This document shows, one piece after another, positions 32,023 to 39,944 of a DNA stretch of 64,000 nucleotides. Origin of the DNA: an uncultured Clostridia bacterium (GTDB lineage Bacteria > Bacillota > Clostridia > Lachnospirales > Lachnospiraceae); contig CALBKM010000031.1 of the NCBI GenBank assembly GCA_937895705.1, positions 56,567-120,566 of the forward strand, given 5' to 3'. How positions within the stretch are numbered: position 1 is the stretch's first letter; the number at the start of each line of letters is the position of its first letter. A program made the translations under genes and the position numbers. Below the pieces are notes generated by a model. That model made no database searches, was not told the origin of the DNA, and was given only the letters and a program-made list of their open reading frames with translations.

Positions 32023-35000
32023 ATGAAACGTAAGGGATTCAAATTAACGGTCGGGTTGCTGATGGCAGCATTATTTATGCTGTTTGCCGGTTCGGCAATT
32101 GCCTATGCAGCCGACGAAGACACCCGTACCCATATTGACAGGGTGGACATATCTACAAACATTGATGAGGTGTTTGTCTACGGAAAGGAGAACACGACAC
32201 TTCAGCCGACTTTAAATATGTCCCAGACAACGAGTGAACCGGTGAGCCTTAAGCCATACTATGGATTCTGGCAGCGCTATATTGACGATGACGGAAGATG
32301 GGAATTTTCAGGTTATGAATACTTTATCTCCGGACAATGGAGTATGACGATTCAAATCCGTGTAACTGACGTTGCGTATTTGATAGACAATGAAACGGCA
32401 GTTTATGTAGACGGAGAGCTGTGGGAAGTCTGGGATAAAGAGGACGGTTCATATCCGTTTATTGTTGTAATTCCATCAAGGAATTCATCCAGATTTATCA
32501 TAGAGGAGCCGGAAGAGCTTACGTTTCATAAGTTGGGGAAGTATGACATCTCTGGACAAAGAGTGAATACTCGGATTGAGCCGTTTTCTGTGGTCTCTTC
32601 CGTAGAAGGCGGCACAGCGCCTTATTCTTACAGAAAAGTGTCGGGTCCGGACTGGCTGGAGGTTTCTGTGGAAGGTACTGTCAGCGGAAAACCTACCGAA
32701 ATAGGAGCTAATGAGCCGTTGGTGGTGGAAGTATTAGATTCCAAAGGTGGAACTGCGCAGATTACCATTCCGGTAGATGATACTTTAGAAGAATACGTAA
32801 TAGCAGTTAGCACGTGGGATGAATTAGAGGATGCATTTAGTGAGGCCAGAGGTAGTAGTTTTAGCTCAAAGAAGGAATATCTTACCATTCGGTTAACAAA
32901 AGACCTTTATTCTAGCGCATATAGTACTGAGAGGGATGCTCAATGGATACATCAGTATGAAATTTATTGTGCATCGGTCATCTTTGATTTTAATGGTCAT
33001 ACCCTTTCCTGTGAGGATGATGTATCCGATACGGATATTGAATACACATTAAAAGATTTTATTAACATTAAATTATCGTCGGGAAGCTATGATTTTGGCA
33101 GCTCCATACGTTTTATTGACTCGGTAGGTGGAGGCGGCATTGAAATGTATTCTAAGCGTGCCTGGGAAACCTGTAACCTAGCAGCACTGCATATTGAGGC
33201 AGGAGAATCCAGTTTTTACGGAGTGCATCAGGTGTATTTTGATGGCGGTAAATATGAATTGAATGCAGAGTCCTCTAAAGTCGGTGTAGGCACATTGTCC
33301 CCACTTGTGGATTATCGTGGTTGTGTTATTACAGAGGAGGTAAGCGTAGAAATCAATGACGGACATTTTATCGCGAAGGGTGAAGGGGCTAAATTTAGTG
33401 TGGGAGATACCTGTGCCAGAGAGTTGTCCGCATTCGGAACATTTGAACACGCAAGATTCAATGTTACCAGTGTAGAAGAAATAGAAAAAATGTTTGGCTG
33501 GGATGAAATCGTGATTAATGGAGGTATTTTCGAATCTAACGGTTATGCGGTGCATCATTTTGATATTTCTGAAAATGGCTTGGATTCTACACGTGGTATG
33601 CTGTTTCCGACAATTAATGGTGGTTACTTTATCGGACAGATGGGCTATACCGGCCTTACCTTTACCTATTCGGACGGTAATGAGCTTTTTAACAATCAAC
33701 CGGCAACCTCCATCATTTCGAAAGATTCCTATGTGATGGGTATCGATAAAGACGGAGACAAGTTTTACACATTAGAAGACATAACTTTGAAGGATTTGCA
33801 TGACCTGCAGTCCTGTATAGTATTAGGCAAGGAAACGGTACAGATGAAGACCTCTCCGGTAGCTGGAAGCTATCCGGCATCCTTAATCAGAGAAAGTACC
33901 GAGACAGAAACCTATACGATAGAGTATAAGGAGCCATCCTGGTTTGTAACAGGAGGTATTCAGTGCGTTCCGTATTACAAAATACAGGGATGGCAGTCTG
34001 CCACAACAACTTCAAAAACCGGCAAGACTGAGGTAACGGTGGACTATAGCAAGTACAAACACAATGGTGGTGTGGATGTTAAGCTTGGCGTGATGTACAT
34101 TACACCATGGAATACCACGGACTATTCCTTTGAGAACGAATATAACGTAGAACTGCAGGTATTCTATGATATTACGGATGCTTGTAAAAATTGTTATATT
34201 GAGCCGGTAGATGGAGAATTTAGAGTACTGAAGGGTGAAGATTTCTCCTTTTATTTAAACCCTAATGAGGGTTATTGGCTTTCTATAGGTCCACTAAATG
34301 TAGTAACAGAACCTTATTATGTGCTTTATTATCAGGGCGCACTGGACGGAAATCCGCCTATTTATACAATTAAGGATGTTCAGGATGATGTAACGATAGA
34401 GGTTATAGATGGAGAAGCCGGACCGGTTGCTTATTTTAATCTTAAGTTGGACCTGGGAGCTGATAAAGAAACTGCGAGCCGATATGTAGACCTTAGAAAA
34501 ACACATGAAATGGAAGAAAATACATTACTGGAACCGGCAGAATATGCGCAATATGGATTTACGGTTCCGGCTGGTTATACCTTTGAAAAGTGGGTTGTTA
34601 CAACACCGACATACAGCTTTAGCATTGCACCGGATGAAACTTTCAAAATTACCGGAGACGCCGGAGATGTTATTATTTCGCCAAAATATGCAAAGAGGTA
34701 TAACATACAGGTTATTAATGGAATGGCATATGCCGATGCAGCGCATACCCAGCCGATTTCTAGTTCAAAAGAAGGAACGATTTACCTTGTAGCGGACGAG
34801 CCTGCTGCGGGCGAACGGTTCTGGAAGTGGAAGATGAATCAGAATGATTATTCTTTTGATTCGGCGATTTCGAGGTACATAGATAGCGACTTAGTATTCG
34901 AAGCGTGTTATGGAACAGTGATAGATGAGGTTGCTTTAACCGTACTTAGTGAAGATATTGCACCGGAAGCAGGTAAGAAGGTGCCAAGTATTGAACTGGA

Positions 35001-36507
35001 AGAAGCGGAACTTTATGAATATAGGGGAATTGGCTATTATGATGTTACAAATGGCGGTAGCCTATTAGATCCCGGTAACGATAACTTTAAAGCGGGTCAT
35101 GTTTATCGGATAGAGTTACAGGTATGGGTAAAGACGGATGCCGGCTATGTGTTTGATGATATGTCTGAAATGAAGGCTTCTGTCGAAGGGCTTACCGGAT
35201 ATGAAAGCGTGGAGTTTCAGTCAGTAGGTCATGACAACGAGCACTATAAAGTTTTAATCACTTTCCCTGTAATCGAAGGACCGGAAGGCGTAACTGTAAG
35301 CGGAACCATAACCAGCTCCGGTAGTGAAGGCTATCGTGTAGAAGTAACCCTGACAGATGTTGCAAATGAAAACATCAGTTACGTAAGATACTTGATGGGT
35401 AATAACACTACTTACAGCATTGACGGTGTTATGCCGGGTACGTATACCTTGAAGGTAGATAAGGCAAAGCATGCGGATTATGTGGCGACTGTCACCGTTG
35501 CAGAAGAGAATGTGGTGAAGGATGTGATGTTGGTAGCGGAAGCAGATGAGAAAGCGGAAATTGTCCAAAATGTTACAATCAAGCACAACTGTTCCTTCGG
35601 AAGTGATTTTACATTGGTATATGCGATTCCGAAATCCGAGTTGGAAGGCTTTGGAAATATCCGTCTGTCAGTGGAAAAGGATGTGTACAACGGAGATACT
35701 TTGACGGGAACGGCAACGGTAGAACTTCCGTGGACGACCTATTTAATCGGTTCTGAGGAATATTACAGATTTGATTACAAGAATGTTTCGGCTCGTCAGA
35801 TCGGAGATGAGCTCAGAGCTACCGTGATTGCAGAGTATGACGGGGTGAAGTATTACGGAACGGTTGATGTCTATAATCTGAAGGATTATGTGTACAGCCG
35901 TCTGACGAAGTCTTCGGATAATGCATTCAAGAGAGTGCTGGTGGATATGCTGGATTACTGTGCCGCTTCCCAGAGTTATTTCGGCTACAGGGAATCGGAA
36001 AAGGTAAACGGAGCACTTACTTCGGAGCAGAGAGCGGTATCTACGGGCACCTATGCAACGCTTCAGAATAATGAGGCTACCATAAAGACGCTACAGGGAA
36101 AAACGGTTCCGTCCATAAAGAAGAATGTGAATTTCGGTAACCGTATCGAACCTATTTTTGCAATGGATCTTACGAATTATCCGGACAGAAGCAAACTGAC
36201 ATTGCGTGTGGAATATACGGATAACAAAGGAGAGGAACAGGTACTGGATATTCCGGGAAATGCATTCGAATTTAATTCCGATATCGGTATGTACTACGGA
36301 ACGGTTTCCACCCTGAGTGCATCCGAGCTCCGAAAGGTTCTGGAAGTAAAGGTGTTGCATAACGGCGCAGAGGTAAGCGATACCATAGCGTACAGTATCG
36401 AAACTTATGTATACAAGAAGCTCGCATCCTCCAACGACGAGGTGTTTAAGGACCTTTTACGAGAACTGATGGTATACGGAGATAGTTGTGAGGTATATTT
36501 CGATTAA
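32023..36507 (+). CDS. Large secreted multidomain surface protein
   Basis: A 1494-residue protein with a signal peptide (residues 1-29/30; GLLMAALFMLFAGSAIAYA). In order: N-terminal beta domain; putative Ig domain (~200-265, GGTAPYSYRKVSGPDWLEV); beta-helix-like region (~290-590) with VIFDFNGHTLSCEDD; InlB/Listeria-Bacteroides-like repeats (~800-960); a carboxypeptidase-regulatory-like fold (~1087-1170, GVTVSGTITSSG); and two copies of a ~150-residue C-terminal domain ending in a Y-x-x-x-L...SSD...FK pattern (~1185-1330, ~1360-1494). No LPxTG or membrane anchor. The final tandem domain could bind the cell surface. Placed directly before the peptide cluster. Confidence 0.75.
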   Translation: MKRKGFKLTVGLLMAALFMLFAGSAIAYAADEDTRTHIDRVDISTNIDEVFVYGKENTTLQPTLNMSQTTSEPVSLKPYYGFWQRYIDDDGRWEFSGYEYFISGQWSMTIQIRVTDVAYLIDNETAVYVDGELWEVWDKEDGSYPFIVVIPSRNSSRFIIEEPEELTFHKLGKYDISGQRVNTRIEPFSVVSSVEGGTAPYSYRKVSGPDWLEVSVEGTVSGKPTEIGANEPLVVEVLDSKGGTAQITIPVDDTLEEYVIAVSTWDELEDAFSEARGSSFSSKKEYLTIRLTKDLYSSAYSTERDAQWIHQYEIYCASVIFDFNGHTLSCEDDVSDTDIEYTLKDFINIKLSSGSYDFGSSIRFIDSVGGGGIEMYSKRAWETCNLAALHIEAGESSFYGVHQVYFDGGKYELNAESSKVGVGTLSPLVDYRGCVITEEVSVEINDGHFIAKGEGAKFSVGDTCARELSAFGTFEHARFNVTSVEEIEKMFGWDEIVINGGIFESNGYAVHHFDISENGLDSTRGMLFPTINGGYFIGQMGYTGLTFTYSDGNELFNNQPATSIISKDSYVMGIDKDGDKFYTLEDITLKDLHDLQSCIVLGKETVQMKTSPVAGSYPASLIRESTETETYTIEYKEPSWFVTGGIQCVPYYKIQGWQSATTTSKTGKTEVTVDYSKYKHNGGVDVKLGVMYITPWNTTDYSFENEYNVELQVFYDITDACKNCYIEPVDGEFRVLKGEDFSFYLNPNEGYWLSIGPLNVVTEPYYVLYYQGALDGNPPIYTIKDVQDDVTIEVIDGEAGPVAYFNLKLDLGADKETASRYVDLRKTHEMEENTLLEPAEYAQYGFTVPAGYTFEKWVVTTPTYSFSIAPDETFKITGDAGDVIISPKYAKRYNIQVINGMAYADAAHTQPISSSKEGTIYLVADEPAAGERFWKWKMNQNDYSFDSAISRYIDSDLVFEACYGTVIDEVALTVLSEDIAPEAGKKVPSIELEEAELYEYRGIGYYDVTNGGSLLDPGNDNFKAGHVYRIELQVWVKTDAGYVFDDMSEMKASVEGLTGYESVEFQSVGHDNEHYKVLITFPVIEGPEGVTVSGTITSSGSEGYRVEVTLTDVANENISYVRYLMGNNTTYSIDGVMPGTYTLKVDKAKHADYVATVTVAEENVVKDVMLVAEADEKAEIVQNVTIKHNCSFGSDFTLVYAIPKSELEGFGNIRLSVEKDVYNGDTLTGTATVELPWTTYLIGSEEYYRFDYKNVSARQIGDELRATVIAEYDGVKYYGTVDVYNLKDYVYSRLTKSSDNAFKRVLVDMLDYCAASQSYFGYRESEKVNGALTSEQRAVSTGTYATLQNNEATIKTLQGKTVPSIKKNVNFGNRIEPIFAMDLTNYPDRSKLTLRVEYTDNKGEEQVLDIPGNAFEFNSDIGMYYGTVSTLSASELRKVLEVKVLHNGAEVSDTIAYSIETYVYKKLASSNDEVFKDLLRELMVYGDSCEVYFD

Positions 36508-36546
36508 TTGGAAAAAGCGTATGGAGATGTCTTTAGGATGTGAGGT

Positions 36547-36578
36547 CTTAGGGATATATTTCATAAATATGTCCTAAG
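36547..36578 (+). promoter_or_regulatory. Hairpin just upstream of the peptide gene
   Basis: CTTAGG (36547-36552) pairs with CCTAAG (36573-36578) and ATATTT (36556-36561) with AAATAT (36565-36570), joined by wobble pairs and one bulge. No T-run follows, so it is not an intrinsic terminator; it may protect or process the 5' end of the peptide mRNA or reduce read-through from the surface-protein gene. Confidence 0.5.
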
Positions 36579-36601
36579 GGCAGGAAAGGAGAGTTTAAGC
36601 C

Positions 36602-36697
36602 ATGGAAAAGAAGAAGGCAGAAGCACCGGTAATTGAGGTTGTTGTTTTTGAGGCAGCTGATGTTATTACCGCCAGTGATTTGGGTGAATGGGATTAA
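36602..36697 (+). CDS. 31-residue putative RiPP precursor peptide
   Basis: An ORF with AAGGAG 10 bases upstream of ATG 36602 and TAA at 36695-36697. The peptide starts MEKKKAEAPVIEVVVF, continues with EAADVITAS and ends DLGEWD. The leader half alternates Val/Glu with Pro, a pattern I recall in many short Clostridial peptides next to PqqD-like proteins; the Asp/Glu/Trp-rich tail after ITAS would be the core. Ser25 or Thr23 could be targets of the adjacent kinase-like protein. It stands alone between hairpins, directly ahead of the processing and export genes. No homolog search was done. Confidence 0.66.
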   Translation: MEKKKAEAPVIEVVVFEAADVITASDLGEWD

Positions 36698-36707
36698 GAA
36701 AGATGGA

Positions 36708-36760
36708 TTACTTATTGGCCAATAAGTAACGACTTAGCCTCCTCGAAAGAGGAGGCTAAG
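36708..36760 (+). other. Two adjacent perfect hairpins between peptide and kinase genes
   Basis: First: 11-bp arms TTACTTATTGG and its complement (36708-36729), a continuous palindrome. Second: CTTAGCCTCCTC (36733-36744) pairs with its exact complement (36749-36760) around a GAAA tetraloop. No T-run follows either. Such hairpins after a precursor gene often stabilise its message or partly block read-through, keeping peptide above enzyme levels. Confidence 0.75.
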
Positions 36761-36810
36761 CACATTGTAGAGAAGAATGTAAATACTGGCAACAAGAAGG
36801 GAAGGAGAAC

Positions 36811-37557
36811 ATGCTACAAAATGGAAAATTTACAATTTCTCTTGCGGGAATTTGCATATCGGTTCATGCGCTGTATGAATCGACCCGTACCTTCTGCAAG
36901 GAGTATTTGTGTGATTCGGAGGATTCGGAGTTTGCGGTAAGCATTTCATCGGAAGATATTGATTTTGAGCGGGAGAAGAGTAAAAAAGAAGATAGTTTGG
37001 AAGGTATCCCGGTTCGGGAATTCCCCGATAATTACCTGGAGACGTTGGCAGTATATCGGAAAATATGTACCCTCTTCTTAGATCGGAATATTTTGTTATT
37101 TCATGGCTCGGCTGTTGCGGTAGACGGAGAAGCCTATCTGTTTACCGCAAAAAGCGGTACCGGAAAATCTACTCACACTGCCCTTTGGAGACAGGTGTTC
37201 GGAGAACGAGCGGTTATGATAAATGATGATAAACCGCTGTTAAAGCTTACGCCGGAAGGGGTACTGGTGTGCGGCACTCCATGGAACGGCAAGCACGGTC
37301 TGGGCTGCAACAAAATGGTGCCGTTAAAGGCGATTTGTATATTGGAGCGGGCTTCCGATAATCGGATTTGTCGTATCAGCGGAAAAGAAGCATTGAATAT
37401 GCTGGTTCAGCAGTCGTTTCGGACGGGAGAGCCTGTCGGGATGTTGCAATTGCTGGAGTTGTTAAATCAGATTACGGAGAAAACCGCATTGTATCGTCTG
37501 GGCTGTAATATGGACCCGCAGGCGGCGGTGGTTGCCTATGAAGTCATGAAAGGATGA
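36811..37557 (+). CDS. HPr-kinase-like P-loop protein
   Basis: A 248-residue protein. FHGSAVAVDGEAYLFTAKSG then TGKSTHTALW (Walker A, ~113-121), VMINDDKPLL (~136-145) and GTPWNGKHG (~155-163) match the HprK C-terminal-like kinase family that accompanies lasso peptides and PqqD-associated peptide clusters. Known relatives in lasso clusters phosphorylate a Ser of the precursor; the same is inferred here, but not shown. The N-terminal 90 residues lack a known domain. Its stop lies just before the PqqD gene start. GGAAGGAG precedes ATG 36811. Confidence 0.78.
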   Translation: MLQNGKFTISLAGICISVHALYESTRTFCKEYLCDSEDSEFAVSISSEDIDFEREKSKKEDSLEGIPVREFPDNYLETLAVYRKICTLFLDRNILLFHGSAVAVDGEAYLFTAKSGTGKSTHTALWRQVFGERAVMINDDKPLLKLTPEGVLVCGTPWNGKHGLGCNKMVPLKAICILERASDNRICRISGKEALNMLVQQSFRTGEPVGMLQLLELLNQITEKTALYRLGCNMDPQAAVVAYEVMKG

Positions 37558-37562
37558 GGATT

Positions 37563-37823
37563 ATGAAATTAAAAGAAGGTTTTGTATTACGTAAGGTATC
37601 CGGTCAGACGGTAGTACTTCCTACCGGGGGAGACTTGGACTTGAATATGATGATTAAGTTAAATGATACGGGACGTTTTCTTTGGGAACTCTTGGAAAAG
37701 GGCGCGGAAACGGAGGAAATGGTTTCTGCCATGTTACAGGAGTATGACATTGAAGAAGAAAACGCAAAAGAATATGTGGAGCAGTTTGTACAGAAGGTGA
37801 AAGAGAATGGATTTCTCGAATGA
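37563..37823 (+). CDS. PqqD-like precursor-recognition protein
   Basis: An 86-residue protein starting MKLKEGFVLRKVSGQTVVLP, with DTGRFLWELLEKGAETEEMV in the middle and a helical C-terminus. This is the PqqD/RRE fold, which binds leader peptides of RiPP precursors and presents them to modifying enzymes. ATG 37563 is preferred to an in-frame ATG at 37554 because of the family's usual length and the spacing from AAAGGATGAGG. The C-terminus overlaps the peptidase gene by 17 bases. Confidence 0.85.
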   Translation: MKLKEGFVLRKVSGQTVVLPTGGDLDLNMMIKLNDTGRFLWELLEKGAETEEMVSAMLQEYDIEEENAKEYVEQFVQKVKENGFLE

Positions 37824-38271
37824 GTATGTAATAGGCGGAGAAGAACTGTTGCCGTTGATAAGAGAATGGCTCGCTGCCGGAAAAAAGGTGAAAAATTTAT
37901 CTTTTCGAGGAATCAGTATGTTGCCATTGTTAAGACAGGGAAAGGACACAGTTGAGATAGCTTCGTTGTCAAGAGAGATAAGTAAGTATGACTTGCCGAT
38001 GTATTTAAGAGAAAACGGTAAAATGGTTTTACACCGGGTGGTAAAGGTTGAGTCGGACCATTATCTTTGCATCGGAGATAATACGGAGTGTTTTGAGAAG
38101 GTGTATCCGGACCAGATTATAGGAATTGTAACAGCAATTAACAGGGGTAAGCATCGAATCGAGAGTAATAGCTTTGGCTACCGCCTCTACTGCCGCCTCT
38201 GGCGGCCTACCCGCCCGTTTCGCATCCTCTACAAGTGGGCAAAGCGCCTGCTCCGGAGGTGTTTGAAATGA
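37807..38271 (+). CDS. S24/S26-type signal peptidase-like protease
   Basis: A 154-residue protein. The Ser motif is FRGISMLPLL (Ser37) and the second motif is NGKMVLHRVVKV with CIGDN after it. At the position of the catalytic Lys of LepB there is His76, as in SipW/Sec11-type signal peptidases, so a Ser-His dyad is expected. It has no clear N-terminal membrane helix, unlike true signal peptidases; the basic C-terminus could associate with the membrane. In this cluster it would cut the leader from the peptide. Coupled to the exporter by an ATGA overlap. Confidence 0.78.
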   Translation: MDFSNEYVIGGEELLPLIREWLAAGKKVKNLSFRGISMLPLLRQGKDTVEIASLSREISKYDLPMYLRENGKMVLHRVVKVESDHYLCIGDNTECFEKVYPDQIIGIVTAINRGKHRIESNSFGYRLYCRLWRPTRPFRILYKWAKRLLRRCLK

Positions 38272-39944
38272 CAAAGAAATCACCGGTGTTTTGGCTACTC
38301 GGAAAGATAAAGGGCTATATTCCGGCGCTGTTGCTGTTGACGGCAGTACATATTGTATTTGCACTGTTCGGTGTATGGTTTGCGCTGGGGACAAAGGAAA
38401 TTGTGGATAGTGCGGTGAGCGGAAGCGGAGCGGAATTCCGTGTTGCCTGCATGAAGCAGGCGGCAATTATTGGCGGATTGCTTCTCGGACTGTTTTTGCA
38501 ACGCCACCTTCGGGAGTGGCTGCTGGCAGAGTTGGACCGCCGCTGGAAAAAGCATTTGTTCGGCGTGTTGTTACAGGGGGAATATGCCGCTGTGTCGGCG
38601 TATCACAGTGGAGAGTTGATGAACCGGCTGAACAATGATGTGCGCGTGATGAACGAGGGACTGATTTCGGCATTGCCTCGTTTTGCGGATTTGGTTACGA
38701 GACTGGTGGCGGCACTGGCGGTGCTCATCGGTTTGGAGCCGTTGTTCGGTCTCGGAATTATCGGTGTGGGCCTGTTGATGCTGGCAGTAACCGCATTGCT
38801 TCGGCGAAAACTGAAGAGCCTGCATAGGTCCGTAAGCGAAGCGGACGGACGCACTCTAGGCTTTTTTCAGGAGACCTTGGAGAAGCTGCTTTTGGTGCAG
38901 GCAATGGATGCCGGGAAGGAGATGGAGCGGAGAGGAGACACACTGTTGCAGGAACGCTTCCTCGCCCAGCGAAAAAGAAAAAACTGGTCCCTGGCAGCGA
39001 ACACCGGAGTGAGTGTGTTCTTTTACGGTGCTGATTTTGTAGGGATTCTTTGGTGTGCGTCAGCATTGCTGCGGGGAGCTATGTCCTTTGGTGAGCTGAC
39101 GGCGGTAATCCAGTTGGTGGGACAGCTTAAAGGTCCTATGGTGAATATTTCCGGCATTTTTCCGCAGTACATTTCCATGGTGGCGGCGGCAGAGCGCTTG
39201 ATGGAGCTGGACTGCCTTTCGGAAAACAAAGAGCCGGAAAGCTTGGATATGAAGGTCTTTTATGACACGGCGGAAGGCGTTGCTGCAGAGGGACTTTCCT
39301 TTGCCTATGACAGGGATGCGGTGTTGTGTGATGCAAAATTTTCCCTGCCAAAGGGAGCCTTTGCCGTAATTACCGGAGCTTCCGGAGTGGGAAAAAGTAC
39401 GCTGTTAAAGCTGATGTTAGGCATTTTTAAGCCGGAAAGCGGCGGGTTGTATCTGAAAACCAAGGAGGAGACGGTGACGCTTGACCGTAGCACGAGGCGC
39501 TTGTTTGCCTATGTTCCTCAGGGGAGCTTTCTGTTTAGCGGAACCCTACGGGATAATTTGAAAATGGCAAAGCCCGAGGCTACAGAGGAGGAGCTTGCAC
39601 AGGCAGTGTATGTAGGTGCGGTGGAGGAATATTTACCGCAGCTGCCGGAAGGGTTGGACACGGTGTTGGGCGAGAACGGAGAGGGTCTGTCCGAGGGACA
39701 GGCACAGCGTTTATCCATTGCCCGGGCGGTGCTGGGCGGTGCGCCGGTGCTGTTGTTAGACGAGGCAACCTCGGCGCTTGACGAGCGGACGGAGCGGTTG
39801 GTATTGGAGCGTATCCGGGCACTTCCGGGGCGCACCTGTATTGCGGTGACCCATCGTCTGACAGCCATGGAGGTGGCGGAGTGGAAGATAGAGATAAAGG
39901 ACCGAAAGATTTCGATGAAACATTGCGGAGGAGAAGATGAGTGA
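38268..39944 (+). CDS. ABC exporter, membrane domain fused to ATPase
   Basis: A 558-residue half-transporter. Six membrane helices occupy ~1-290 and the ATPase ~335-558: Walker A TGASGVGKST (~370), signature LSEGQAQRLSIA (~473), Walker B VLLLDEATSALDE (~493), and H-loop VTHR. There is no N-terminal C39 peptidase domain, matching the separate protease gene upstream. It would work as a homodimer, exporting the processed peptide. ATG 38268 overlaps the previous stop and follows CGGAGGTG. Confidence 0.9.
   Translation: MTKKSPVFWLLGKIKGYIPALLLLTAVHIVFALFGVWFALGTKEIVDSAVSGSGAEFRVACMKQAAIIGGLLLGLFLQRHLREWLLAELDRRWKKHLFGVLLQGEYAAVSAYHSGELMNRLNNDVRVMNEGLISALPRFADLVTRLVAALAVLIGLEPLFGLGIIGVGLLMLAVTALLRRKLKSLHRSVSEADGRTLGFFQETLEKLLLVQAMDAGKEMERRGDTLLQERFLAQRKRKNWSLAANTGVSVFFYGADFVGILWCASALLRGAMSFGELTAVIQLVGQLKGPMVNISGIFPQYISMVAAAERLMELDCLSENKEPESLDMKVFYDTAEGVAAEGLSFAYDRDAVLCDAKFSLPKGAFAVITGASGVGKSTLLKLMLGIFKPESGGLYLKTKEETVTLDRSTRRLFAYVPQGSFLFSGTLRDNLKMAKPEATEEELAQAVYVGAVEEYLPQLPEGLDTVLGENGEGLSEGQAQRLSIARAVLGGAPVLLLDEATSALDERTERLVLERIRALPGRTCIAVTHRLTAMEVAEWKIEIKDRKISMKHCGGEDE

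Noticed and set aside
32023..36507. Sortase-anchored surface protein
   Set aside because: No LPxTG-like motif, hydrophobic end or positive tail at the C-terminus; the protein ends in VYFD.
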